Notes under the pieces: generated by a model
What the model was told of the DNA's origin: nothing
Databases searched by the model: none
What the model saw: the letters and a program-made list of their open reading frames with translations, nothing else
Shown here: piece after piece, positions 19,807-29,400 of the stretch
How positions within the stretch are numbered: the first letter of the stretch is position 1
Layout: every line of letters starts with the position of its first letter
Made by a program: the position numbers and the translations under genes
Assembly: GCA_014763715.1 (NCBI GenBank)
Contig: JACXUV010000033.1
Coordinates: 1-55,893, forward strand
Direction of reading: 5' to 3'
DNA length: 55,893 bases
Source of the DNA: Rhodobacterales bacterium
Lineage (GTDB): Bacteria > Pseudomonadota > Alphaproteobacteria > Caulobacterales > Hyphomonadaceae

Positions 19807-20370
19807 ATGAGACTCAAAACGCCGCGCATCGCCCCGCTGACCGATTCGGAAATGGGCCCTGAAGTGAAGGAAATGATCGCCGGGCGGTTCGGTGAGGCCC
19901 CGGTGTTCAACGTCTTCCGCACGCTTGCCCGCGCGCCCAAGGCCTACAAGCGCTTCATGGGGTGGGGTGGATACATCCTTTCCAAATACAACGATCTCAG
20001 CGAGCGTGACCGCGAACTCGTCATCCTCCGCACCGGCTATAACTGGAAGTCTGGTTATGAATGGGCACAGCACAAGCGGATCGGACTCGATTGCGGCCTG
20101 ACCGAGGAAGAGATCGAGCGGATCAAGGCCGGTCCGGATGCGCCGGGCTGGAGTGCGAACGACAAGGCCTTGCTGCAGGCCACGGATGAGCTGACCTCCG
20201 ACGCCTTCATCACCGATGAAACCTGGGCAGCCCTGTCCGGCTTCACGGACAAGCAGCGGATGGACCTCGTCATGACGGTCGGCCAGTACACGCAGGTCTC
20301 AATGATGCTGAACAGTTTCGGCGTGCCGCTGGATGATGACCTGACCCTCGATCCTGACCTTGCCAAGTGA
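19807..20370 (+). CDS. Carboxymuconolactone decarboxylase / AhpD-like family protein
   Basis: 187 residues with the all-helical CMD fold. The recognisable segment is ERDRELVILRTGYNWKSGYE followed by WAQHKRIG, carrying the family Glu and His. The CxxC pair of peroxidase-active AhpD is absent, so alkylhydroperoxidase activity is unlikely. A strong GGGAGGAAG ribosome site precedes the ATG. It lies just upstream of a flavoprotein oxygenase that has its own candidate operator. The substrate is unknown. Confidence 0.85.
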   Translation: MRLKTPRIAPLTDSEMGPEVKEMIAGRFGEAPVFNVFRTLARAPKAYKRFMGWGGYILSKYNDLSERDRELVILRTGYNWKSGYEWAQHKRIGLDCGLTEEEIERIKAGPDAPGWSANDKALLQATDELTSDAFITDETWAALSGFTDKQRMDLVMTVGQYTQVSMMLNSFGVPLDDDLTLDPDLAK

Positions 20371-20452
20371 GCACCGGCGGTCCGGCCGGACGCAGCTTCC
20401 CCCCACGTTATGGCTTGCGGCAGCGGGCCCAGACGCTAAATTCGGGCTCAAT

Positions 20453-20467
20453 GTAAACACTGTTCAC
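20453..20467. promoter_or_regulatory. TetR-type operator candidate
   Basis: GTAAAC 20453-20458 and GTTCAC 20462-20467 are inverted half-sites with 5 of 6 matching positions around a 3-bp centre, 18 bp before the start of the flavoprotein gene. The pattern resembles operators of TetR-family repressors of lipid-catabolism genes. No tetR gene is in this window. Confidence 0.4.
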
Positions 20468-20484
20468 TTTAAGGGAAAAAGCCC

Positions 20485-21480
20485 ATGGCTGTGCCGCCCG
20501 TGCTCCAGAATCTGCGCCTGCCGCTGATCGGTTCGCCACTGTTCATCATTTCCGGTCCGGAACTCGTTATCGCCCAATGCAAGGCCGGGATCGTCGGCAG
20601 CTTTCCGGCGCTGAATGCGCGTCCGGGCCCTGTCCTGCATGAATGGCTGGACCGGATCACCACGGAACTGGCCGAGCATAATGAGAAGAACCCGGACCGC
20701 CCGGCCGCGCCGTTTGCTGTGAACCAGATCGTGCACAAGTCGAACGATCGTCTAGACCACGATGTCGAGGCCTGCGTGAAGTTCAAGGTGCCGCTGGTCA
20801 TCACCTCGCTGGGCGCACGCAAGGATGTGAACGACGCCATCCACTCCTATGGCGGTGTGGTGATGCACGACGTGATCGACACATGGTTTGCGAAGAAGGC
20901 GCTGGAGAAGGGGGCCGATGGCCTGATCGCTGTGTGCGCCGGCGCGGGTGGCCATGCCGGGCGCCTGTCGCCTTTCGCCCTGATCCAGGAGATCCGCGAA
21001 TTCTTCGACGGGCCGCTGGCCCTGTCGGGCTCCATCGCCAATGGCGGGGCGATTGCCGCTGCGCTCGCGATGGGCGCGGACTTTGCCTATATGGGCTCAG
21101 CCTTCATCGCCTGCGACGAAGCCAATGCCGTTGAAGGCTACAAGGATGCCATCGTTTCCTATGGCGCTGAGGACATCGTCTACTCGAACCTCTTCACCGG
21201 CGTGCACGGCAACTATCTGAAGCCGTCCATCATCGCGGCGGGCCTCGATCCGGACAACCTCCCGGAAAGCGACCCGAGCAAGATGAACTTCGGCTCCGGC
21301 GGCAACACCAAGAGCAAAGCCTGGAAAGACATCTGGGGCTGTGGCCAGGGCATCGGCGCGGTGAAGAAACGCGGGCCCGTCGCCGACTATGTCGACCAGC
21401 TGGAAGCGGAATACAAAGCGGCGATCGCAAAGCTCAACCAGCCGCGCACCTGGGGCGCGACTCCGGTCAAGGCGGGTTGA
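20485..21480 (+). CDS. Nitronate monooxygenase-like FMN flavoprotein
   Basis: 331-residue TIM-barrel protein of the NPD/2-nitropropane dioxygenase family. Recognisable are the N-terminal LRLPLIGSPLFIISGPELV strand-loop, the FMN phosphate segment CAGAGGHAG, then LSGSIANGGAIAAALAMGADFAYMG. The family comprises nitronate monooxygenases and related NAD(P)H-dependent flavin oxidoreductases, so the exact substrate is open. An operator-like palindrome precedes it and a strong terminator follows, making it a single-gene unit. Confidence 0.85.
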   Translation: MAVPPVLQNLRLPLIGSPLFIISGPELVIAQCKAGIVGSFPALNARPGPVLHEWLDRITTELAEHNEKNPDRPAAPFAVNQIVHKSNDRLDHDVEACVKFKVPLVITSLGARKDVNDAIHSYGGVVMHDVIDTWFAKKALEKGADGLIAVCAGAGGHAGRLSPFALIQEIREFFDGPLALSGSIANGGAIAAALAMGADFAYMGSAFIACDEANAVEGYKDAIVSYGAEDIVYSNLFTGVHGNYLKPSIIAAGLDPDNLPESDPSKMNFGSGGNTKSKAWKDIWGCGQGIGAVKKRGPVADYVDQLEAEYKAAIAKLNQPRTWGATPVKAG

Positions 21481-21520
21481 TCTTCTGGGGATAAAGCCGG
21501 TTCAATCCGACACCGGAAAG

Positions 21521-21560
21521 CGGCGCGGCCTGTAGTAATACGGGCCGCGCCGTTCGTTTT
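21521..21560 (+). terminator. Rho-independent terminator
   Basis: CGGCGCGGCC 21521-21530 pairs perfectly over 10 bp with 21543-21552, followed by TTCGTTTT. It ends the flavoprotein gene. Confidence 0.8.
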
Positions 21561-21608
21561 GGGGGGCACTCAATCCACCCGGTCTTTCAGGCGTGCAGAC
21601 TTGTACGC

Positions 21609-22028
21609 ATGCTGATCGAAAATGTTTCCGAATTTCATGCGGCGGGCTGGCGCTGGCCGCATTTCATGCCGGCAGAACTTTCCTGCCGGTGCGGCGGCCG
21701 GTTCTGCGCGGGCGAGTACTGGCACGATCCTGACTTCCTGGATGCGCTGGAGGCGTTGCGGGCAGAGGCAGGCCGCCCGCTAGTCGTCAACTCCGGCCAT
21801 CGTTGTGCCGTCTGGAACACCTATGTCGGCGGGGCGCGTTTCAGCCTGCACAGGTCCATCGCCGCAGACATTGCATTGGCCGGGCATGACCGCCACGCCC
21901 TGCTGGATGCGGCAGGGCGGCTGGGCTTCACCGGGCTCGGCCTTGCAAAGACTTTCCTTCATCTTGACCGGCGGCCGCGTCCGGCCCGCTGGTTCTATCC
22001 GGGGAGTGAAGACGCATGGTGGACATAG
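21609..22028 (+). CDS. M15-family peptidase, phage/GTA endolysin type
   Basis: 139 residues, no signal peptide. The zinc ligands of M15 D-Ala-D-Ala carboxypeptidases can be read: the SGHRC segment, H and D in SLHRSIAADIAL, and H in FLHLD near the C-terminus. A Cys-rich CRCGGRFCAG lies near residues 25-34, as in many phage copies. Without a signal it needs a holin to reach peptidoglycan, and the next gene, overlapping by 13 nt, is a holin. The pair forms a lysis cassette with no other phage genes around. Confidence 0.75.
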   Translation: MLIENVSEFHAAGWRWPHFMPAELSCRCGGRFCAGEYWHDPDFLDALEALRAEAGRPLVVNSGHRCAVWNTYVGGARFSLHRSIAADIALAGHDRHALLDAAGRLGFTGLGLAKTFLHLDRRPRPARWFYPGSEDAWWT

Positions 22029-22483
22029 CAGGGCTGGCGGCAAGCGCTGCAGGCGGGGGGCTCTTCGGCCTTGTGGGCACCGTCATCGGGCGCGTCGCCG
22101 GTGTGGTCGAAGCCCGGCAGGCGCAGGCACATGAGCGTGCCCGCTGGGCGCACGAGGGCGAAATGCAGAAGCTGCGGCTTGAGGCCGAAGCAGCCGGGCG
22201 CGAAGTAGACCTGCGCGCAACGGAGGCGGCAGGGGCCTGGGCGGGGCTTTCGGCGTCCATGGCGGCGGAAGCGGCCATCGGGGAAAGCTATCGATGGGTG
22301 AACGCCGTGCGGGCGCTGACGCGGCCCGTGCTCACCATCCTGCTGTGGGCCATCACGGGCGCAGTCTTCTTCGGGGCTGATGCCGCCGGGCGGGAGGGCG
22401 TGGTGGACACTGCGACCTTCGCCGCCACGGCGGCCACCCTGTGGTGGTTCGGTGACCGGGGCGCGCGCCGCGATTTGCGGTGA
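22016..22483 (+). CDS. GTA-type 3TM holin
   Basis: 155 residues. The N-terminal GLAASAAGGGLFGLVGTVIG hydrophobic stretch is followed by a charged coiled-coil-like region (about 38-85), then two C-terminal membrane helices around RALTRPVLTILLWAITGAV and the WWFGDRGARRDLR end. This arrangement matches the family of three-TM holins used for gene-transfer-agent release (PF11351). It overlaps the M15 endolysin gene by 13 nt, so translation is coupled. Confidence 0.7.
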   Translation: MVDIAGLAASAAGGGLFGLVGTVIGRVAGVVEARQAQAHERARWAHEGEMQKLRLEAEAAGREVDLRATEAAGAWAGLSASMAAEAAIGESYRWVNAVRALTRPVLTILLWAITGAVFFGADAAGREGVVDTATFAATAATLWWFGDRGARRDLR

Positions 22484-22550
22484 TGGCATTCGTTGACGCA
22501 GGCGCCCGGCCGGGTCCATCCTCTCCGGAAAATGCCGGAGGAACAAACAC

Positions 22551-24032
22551 ATGGCCGACTGTATCCTGGTGATCGATGAGGGCACGACCTCAACACGGGC
22601 CATCGTGTTCGACCGGGCGTTCAACCAGATTGCCCTGGCGCAGGAAGAAGTGCCGCTGACCTATCCCGCCGATGGCTGGGTGGAGCAGGATGGCGAAACC
22701 ATCTGGGAGAAGACGCTGGGCGTGTGCCGGGCCGTTTTGGCCGAAGTAGGCGGCGTGGAGCGGATCGCAGGCATCGGCATTACCAACCAGCGCGAAACGA
22801 CGCTGGTGTGGGACCGCAAGACAGGCAAGCCGCTGGCGCCCGCCATCATCTGGCAGGACCGGCGCACGGCCAGCGGCTGCGATGCCCTGAAGGCCGCCGG
22901 GCATGAGGCCGCTGTTCAGGCCGAGACCGGCCTGCTGATCGACCCGTACTTCTCCGGCACGAAGATCGCGTGGATCCTGGATACGGTGACAGGCGCACGG
23001 GAAAGGGCAGAAGCGGGAGAACTGGCCTTCGGTACGGTCGAGACCTTCCTGATCTGGCGTCTTACGGGGGGGCGGGTGCACGCCACCGATGTGTCGAATG
23101 CTTCCCGCACGCTGCTTTATCGTCTCGGCCTTGGGCCGCAGGGCGGGTGGAGCGAGGGGATGTGCAGCCTGTTCCGTGTGCCCATGAACATGTTGCCGGA
23201 GGTGAAGCCGAATGCCGCCGATTTCGGCCTGTGCGACGAAACCTTGTTCGGCAAGGTGCTGCCCATCCTGTCTGCCGCAGGCGATCAGCAATCCGCCCTG
23301 GTCGGGCAGGGCTGTCTGTCACCCGGCATGGCGAAGATCACATATGGAACAGGCGCCTTCCTCGTTGCCAATTCCGGAACGGAAAAGCCCGTTTCAAGGA
23401 ACCGCCTGCTTGGCACGGTTGGCTATGAGGCACCGGGCGGCGGCGCGATGGCACTGGAAGGCTCCATCTTCAATGCCGGGACCGTGGTGAAATGGCTGCG
23501 CGACGATCTGGGCCTGATTGCCGATGCGGCCGAGAGCGAAGCGATGGCCGAAGCGCTGCCGGGTAATGGTGGCGTCTACATCGTGCCGGCCTTTACCGGC
23601 CTCGGCGCCCCGCACTGGAATGCGGACGTGCGCGGCACGATCAGCGGCATCACCCGCGCAACGACGGCCGCGCACCTTGTCCGCGCAGGCCTCGAAGCGG
23701 TGGCCTATCAGACGCGGGACCTGCTGGACGCCTTTGAGGCCGACGGTGTGGAGATCCGTGAGCTGAGGGTGGATGGCGGCATGGTGGCCAATGACTGGCT
23801 GATGCAGTTCCTGGCCGATATCTGCGCCCGCCCGGTTGTGCGGCCGGACTATCGCGAGATGACCGCCCTCGGCGCAGCGGCGCTCGCGGCCTTGCAACTC
23901 GGCTGGGTGGATGCCGCTGGCTGGCAGGCGCGGGCCGTCAAGGGCGCGCGCTTCGAGCCAGTGATGTCGGAAAAGGAACGGGCAGACCTGCTGAAAGGCT
24001 GGTCCTCCGCCCTGGGCCGCACGCTGGCCTGA
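22551..24032 (+). CDS. glpK: Glycerol kinase
   Basis: 493 residues, FGGY family, phosphorylates glycerol to glycerol-3-phosphate in the cytoplasm. Seen are the N-terminal phosphate loop DEGTTSTRAIVFD, the substrate segment TNQRETTLVWDR with WQDRRT, the GTGAFLVANSG loop and the DGGMVANDWLMQF C-terminal signature. Length is exactly typical. A strong GGAGG site precedes the ATG. No glpF or glpD accompanies it. A terminator shared with the convergent S9 peptidase gene follows. Confidence 0.95.
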   Translation: MADCILVIDEGTTSTRAIVFDRAFNQIALAQEEVPLTYPADGWVEQDGETIWEKTLGVCRAVLAEVGGVERIAGIGITNQRETTLVWDRKTGKPLAPAIIWQDRRTASGCDALKAAGHEAAVQAETGLLIDPYFSGTKIAWILDTVTGARERAEAGELAFGTVETFLIWRLTGGRVHATDVSNASRTLLYRLGLGPQGGWSEGMCSLFRVPMNMLPEVKPNAADFGLCDETLFGKVLPILSAAGDQQSALVGQGCLSPGMAKITYGTGAFLVANSGTEKPVSRNRLLGTVGYEAPGGGAMALEGSIFNAGTVVKWLRDDLGLIADAAESEAMAEALPGNGGVYIVPAFTGLGAPHWNADVRGTISGITRATTAAHLVRAGLEAVAYQTRDLLDAFEADGVEIRELRVDGGMVANDWLMQFLADICARPVVRPDYREMTALGAAALAALQLGWVDAAGWQARAVKGARFEPVMSEKERADLLKGWSSALGRTLA

Positions 24033-24054
24033 CAAGGCTCTAGGGAAGAAACAA

Positions 24055-24088
24055 AAAGGGCGGCCCGTGAAGGCCGCCCTTTCTTTTT
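24055..24088. terminator. Bidirectional rho-independent terminator
   Basis: AAAGGGCGGCC 24055-24065 pairs perfectly over 11 bp with 24072-24082 around a 6-nt loop. It is flanked by an A-run on the left and TTCTTTTT on the right. It serves glpK (+) and the convergent peptidase (-). Confidence 0.88.
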
Positions 24089-24103
24089 GGGTGTCTGTTC
24101 AAC

Positions 24104-26125
24104 CTACATACCGCAGGTTGTCGTCAGGAAGCGCTCGATTTCCTCCAGCACTTTCTTCTTGTTCTCCGGCGGCCACTTGGCCGATTGGTGCCCCATTTTT
24201 TCCATCACGAGGAATTCGCTTTCCGGCTCTTTCTTCTTGATGGCGTTGTAGAAGTCCCGGCTGTGGAAGATCGGCACACGAACATCGTAGTCGCCATGGT
24301 ACAGCATGATCGGGATGTTCACCTTGTCGGTGTTCTGTTGCGGGTCCATGCCCTTCACGGTGTTGCCCTGAACAATACGCTGAATGCGGTTGTCACCCCA
24401 TTCATTGCCGAGCTTGGCCAGGTTGCCCACGCCGGCACCAGCAATGGCGCAGCGGTAGGGGCTGTTCGGTCGGACCGATGCGGCAATGGCTGCAAAGCCG
24501 CCATAGGAGTAGCCGTGGATGGCGATCTTGTCGGCATCGACATAGCCCTGCGAGACGAGCCAGGCGGCGCCGTCATCCTTGTCGTCCTGCATCTTCTGGC
24601 CCCACTCGCCGTCGCCAGCGAGCCAGAGTTCACGGCCCCAGCCTTCGCTGCCACGATATTGCGGTTGAAGGATGATGTAGCCGCGGCTTGCGAAATACTG
24701 GGTCCAGCCGGAGTCATCCCAGCCGCCAGAATCGCGGGCCCAGGGGCCACCGTGAGGAACGATGATTGCGCCTTTGGCCTTGTCGCCTTCTTTCCAGCCG
24801 GCAGGGAAGGTGACGAAGCCCGGAATGCTCATGCCGTCACGGGCCGGATAGTGCACGAACTCACCTTTGCCGAGGTCCTTCGTGTCGATCCAGGGGCGGA
24901 GCGAGCCAACCGCGACCACTTTCGTTTTGTCTACGAGCAGGAACCAGGCCGGTGGCATATCGGCAGCCTGAACCTGGAACAGCACGCGGCTCAGGTCATT
25001 GTTGTAGTCGACGATGGCGACGTATTTGTCCGGGAATGCAGACTCCAGACCGGACTGGATGGAGCGGAAATCCGGATCGACCCAGTAAACGGCACTGACC
25101 GGGCCATTGTAGCGGAAGCCGAGAATTTCTTCGAAATCCTGCGGGCGGTGAGAGAACACAAGTCCCGTCACGTCGTATTCCGGGTGCGCCACCAGAGGCT
25201 GGTCGCTGAAGGAATCGGTGCTCGGATCATACAGGTAGACTGCCGACTTGTCGGAAAACTTGTCGGTCACGATGAAGTACTTGCCGGTCCCGTTCTGACG
25301 GCCATTGACCGACATGGTGTAACGGTTGGCGATTTCTGTCGTCAGCGGTGCTTCGATCCCAAATTCGCCCGTCTTCGGGTCGATCAGGCTGATATACTGG
25401 CGCCAGGCACCATCTTCGTATTCGAGTTTGGTGCGGGCGATCTGGCTTCCGTCACGGTCGTCGATCAGGGCCGATTCGGTGTTGGAGGCCTTGAAGAGGA
25501 ATTTCTCGCGGCTGGTGGACAGGTCGTGCTCGAAATAGCTCGTGCCGCTCTTTGTGGAGGCCCGCGCAATCACGACTTTCGTGGGGTCAAGCGGCAGGAG
25601 GGACTCGATGCTGGTTTCGCCGACCAGTTCGAAGCAACGCAGCGTGTCCTTGTTCGCGCCAATTTCTGCCCGGCCATCTGGGAGATCATCGATCTTCGTG
25701 ATCCGTTCATTCCCCATATAGGCTTTCTCGAGGTATTTCTTTGTCGCGCCAGTGTCGCGTCCTTCGCCGCACCCATAGAGAGCGCCAATGTAAGGTTGGA
25801 CGGTAAACCAGAGCGATTTCTTGTCCTTCAGAGCCGTCGCGCCATAGAACAGGGTCTTCCCGCTGGAGGGGGTGATGTTGGAGGGCAGCAGCGGCTTGCT
25901 CGTGTCGATGTCACCGGAAAGATCCCAGTATGCAGCCGCGCGGGCATTGCCGTCCTTGGTCGGGTCGGCAACGACGCCCACAAGCATGTCGCCTTCCAGA
26001 GACATGGAGACACTTGAAACAGCAGGGGATTTTGAAAACTGTTCGGCTGGGATCGGGTCGGCGCCTGCCCCTAGGGCGCCAGAAAGCAGGACGGCTGATC
26101 CTGCCAAAATAAAGCGTCTCATCAT
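24104..26125 (-). CDS. Secreted S9-family (prolyl oligopeptidase-like) peptidase
   Basis: 673 residues. The signal peptide is at about 1-22. A beta-propeller-like N-terminal half (about 30-400) with WD-like strands comes before an alpha/beta hydrolase domain. The nucleophile is S540 in GYSYGGFA, the acid is in YHGDYDVRVP, and the histidine is in MGHQSAKWP. There is a good GGAGAGG ribosome site before the first of two ATGs. Family members cleave oligopeptides, often in the periplasm of marine alphaproteobacteria. Divergent from the large TonB receptor, which suggests a peptide-scavenging locus. Confidence 0.88.
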   Translation of the reverse strand: MMRRFILAGSAVLLSGALGAGADPIPAEQFSKSPAVSSVSMSLEGDMLVGVVADPTKDGNARAAAYWDLSGDIDTSKPLLPSNITPSSGKTLFYGATALKDKKSLWFTVQPYIGALYGCGEGRDTGATKKYLEKAYMGNERITKIDDLPDGRAEIGANKDTLRCFELVGETSIESLLPLDPTKVVIARASTKSGTSYFEHDLSTSREKFLFKASNTESALIDDRDGSQIARTKLEYEDGAWRQYISLIDPKTGEFGIEAPLTTEIANRYTMSVNGRQNGTGKYFIVTDKFSDKSAVYLYDPSTDSFSDQPLVAHPEYDVTGLVFSHRPQDFEEILGFRYNGPVSAVYWVDPDFRSIQSGLESAFPDKYVAIVDYNNDLSRVLFQVQAADMPPAWFLLVDKTKVVAVGSLRPWIDTKDLGKGEFVHYPARDGMSIPGFVTFPAGWKEGDKAKGAIIVPHGGPWARDSGGWDDSGWTQYFASRGYIILQPQYRGSEGWGRELWLAGDGEWGQKMQDDKDDGAAWLVSQGYVDADKIAIHGYSYGGFAAIAASVRPNSPYRCAIAGAGVGNLAKLGNEWGDNRIQRIVQGNTVKGMDPQQNTDKVNIPIMLYHGDYDVRVPIFHSRDFYNAIKKKEPESEFLVMEKMGHQSAKWPPENKKKVLEEIERFLTTTCGM

Positions 26126-26302
26126 TCAAAACCTCTCCAAGTTACATCCGCGCAATATTTAAAGGGGCGCGGGGCAGGTCAAGCGTGCTGGGCAGGTGAT
26201 ACAAGGCCCATCTTTCAGTCTCTACTGAACTTACGGGTAAATTGTGATGGAAAAGGCACAGTATGCGGGTGAAACTGCCCAGAAGATGAATTTAATGTCA
26301 CG

Positions 26303-26342
26303 AAACCTTGCCAGCGGGGCATGAGGTCGACAAACCTTGCCA
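26303..26342. repeat. 11-bp direct repeat upstream of the TonB receptor
   Basis: AAACCTTGCCA occurs at 26303-26313 and 26332-26342, 29 bp apart start to start, about 85-125 bp before the receptor ATG. It could be a tandem operator. The 301-bp divergent gap 26126-26426 otherwise shows only the receptor leader; no Fur-like palindrome is present in it. Confidence 0.45.
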
Positions 26343-26426
26343 CAAGCCCCGGTGTGAACCGGGCGCATCCGTGTGTGAAGCGCGGACTCGAGCAAGCTCA
26401 GGCTTAATTGGTTAGGGGTAATACAT

Positions 26427-29400
26427 ATGAATAAGAGACTGTTCCGTCGGTCTGTGTTCGGCGGGGTCGCTATCGGCGCGCTGATCATGGCTGGTGCTGC
26501 GAACGCGCAGGAAGCCGACACGACCGAAGATGATGTCGTCACCACGATCGACGAAAAACCGGCTGAAGACGAAGCCCGTCAGGAAAAAATCGTTGTTACG
26601 GGCTCGCTGATCGCTCGCGACGAGTTCGCTTCTTCCTCGCCGATCCAGGTGATCACGGCTGAAGTGGCGACTCTGGAAGGCCTCGTCGACACGGCTGCCC
26701 TGCTGCAGGGCTCGTCCCTGGCTGCGGGCTCCACCCAGCTGAACAACACGTTCCAGAACTACGTCACCAATGGTGGCCTCGGCGCGCAAACGATCGACCT
26801 TCGCGGTTGCGGTGACACCCGCACGCTGGTCCTGATCGACGGCAAGCGCCCAGGTGCGTCGGGTACGCGCGGTTCAATCGCAGCGCTCGACCTGAACGTT
26901 CTGCCCCAGTCGATCATCTCCCGCGTTGAAGTCCTGAAAGACGGCGCTTCGACCATTTACGGTTCGGACGCTGTTTGTGGTGTGGTCAACATCATCACGC
27001 GCGATTCCGTGGACCGTCCTGAGCTGAACTTCGACATTTCGCGTCCGTTCGACTCCGGTGGTGAGCAGTATGGCGTCAGCGGCGCCTGGGGTTTCGACCT
27101 CGGCGACAATGCCAACTTCACCATTTCAGCTGAATACCGCCTCTCAGAAGAACTCGACGTCTCCGAGCGTGATTACCTCGAGTGCCCGCGCGATTACGTT
27201 CGCGATGCAAACGGCGGTGGCTTGCTTGATCGTCTGAACTATTCAGCAACCGCAACAGATCCGACGCGGAACTGTTCCAACCTCTACTACAACACAGCGA
27301 TTGAGTACTTCACGTACCAGCGTCTGGTTCCTACTCCGGGCGGCGGCACAACGCCTCTTTACATCGGAAGTTCGCTTCCAGGGTATATGCCGCGTGTTGG
27401 TACCGGTGTGGATCCGAATAGCGGTGCCCTGTACTATCAGGACGTCCTCGACTCTCCCATGCTGGACAATCAGGATTTCTTCCCGCGCAACCAAAACCTC
27501 TCGATCTTCGGTACGGCTGATGTCGATATCGGTGGCATGCAGTGGGATACTGAATTGCTGTACAGCCGCCGTGAAACGGAAAGCGAAGGCTGGCGCCAGT
27601 TCTTCCCTTATGTCGGCGGTGTGATGAATGAATCTGCTACGGCCCTCATGCTGGAGCAGTGGTTCGGCGTCGATTCCGCAACGGCTGCATACTATGCACC
27701 GTACTATACGGACTATCTGGCATATTCGACGGATGCTACATATGGCAACCCGCTCGAAAGCCTTGCTATCCCGATTATGCCGTATCCTACTTATGATAAG
27801 GTGACGGTTGATTATTACTACCTCAGCTCGTCGCTTTCCGGTGGTTTCAGCCCTGGCTTCATGGACGGTTGGTCCTGGAAAATCGACGGTTCATACTCCC
27901 GTGGTGAGGGTACATACGAGGGTAACGAAATCCTGGTGTCGAAATCGGGTGACTGGACCTACGATCTGGAAGACTGGACCGGCGATGGTGTCGCCGACTC
28001 GGTCGCTCCGCCGAGCATCAACTATTTCGATCCGGACATCCTGAGCGGTGCAGCCGTTGATACGCTTGTTGCCGCTGTGGGTGGCTACCAGTCCGGTTCT
28101 ACGGTCTACGAACAGACAACCTTCACGGCCGTTCTGGCTGGCGAACTGTTCGAACTTCCGGCAGGTCCGGTGGGTGTGGGCTTTGGTGCAGAATATCGTG
28201 AATTCAGCATCGACGACCAACCGGGTGCGCTGACCCAGTCTGGCGACATCTGGGGCTCTTCGACGGCAGGTCCGACGAAAGGCACGAACAAGGTGTCGGA
28301 AATCTTCGCGGAAATCAGCGTGCCGCTTCTCAAAGGCGTTCCGCTGGCTGAAGATGTCGAATTTTCGGGGTCTGTCCGGGCATTTGACTATGATCTCGGC
28401 GGTTCCGATGCCATCTACAAAGCCGGCCTGAACTGGCAGATCACGCCGACCGTCCGGGCCCGTACAAGCTATGGTACGTCTTACCGCGCTCCGGCTCTGT
28501 TCGAGCTGTTCCTTGAAGACCAGACCGGCTACGTCAATCAGATGAACGTTGACCCCTGTATTAACTGGGGAGAATCGCAAAACGCGACGCTGCGCACGAA
28601 CTGTGCTGCTGCAGGTGTCCCGCAAGACTTCGCGGGTGGCAGCAGCTCGGCGCTGGTGATCTCCTCCGGTGGTGGTGAACTGCTTGAGCCGGAAACAGGT
28701 GATACGTTCACGGCCGGTCTTATCTGGACCCCGACTTTCGCAGATATCAACATTGCGCTTGATTACTACGAAGTCGAAATCTCTGACCAGATCACCAGCC
28801 TGTCGGCAGCTCAGATCGTTGGCGGTTGCTACTATGGTTCGACCTACCCGAACGATTTTTGTGATCTGTTCGAACGTAACGCCGGCACCGGTACGGGGGC
28901 ATACGCGCTCGACAATATTCAGGCGCCTACCCTGAACGTCGACTCTCAGTCGCAGTCTGGGCTTGATCTGGAAATTCGTTACACGAACGAGTTCAACTTC
29001 GGCACGCTGACCTTCGATAGCTCCATGAACTGGGCTTTCGAGCGTTACATCAACGTCTTCGGTTCGGATTTTGTGTCAGGTGTTTCGGACGACGACTTCA
29101 ACGGCACGATCGGTTATCCGAGCGTTGTCGGTAACGCTTCGGTCCGTTTGGATCGCGGTGATTGGACCTACACATGGTTCGTCGACTTCATCGGCCGTCA
29201 GGATAACAACCGCCGTTGGGAAACCGTCGACTATAATGAACCGCAGTCTTACTTCGGTCTCGATGGTCTCTACAAAGTGTACACCGAAGCTCAGTGGACC
29301 CACGGTGCGTCGGTTCGTTGGCAGGGTGATACCTGGTCCGTCACTGGCGGTATCAGCAACATCTTCGACGAGCATCCGCCGCAAGTGTCTGACATTGTCA

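Noticed and set aside
24185-26017. 610-codon open frame antisense to the S9 peptidase
   Set aside because: The opposite strand has a signal peptide and full catalytic triad; this frame has neither.
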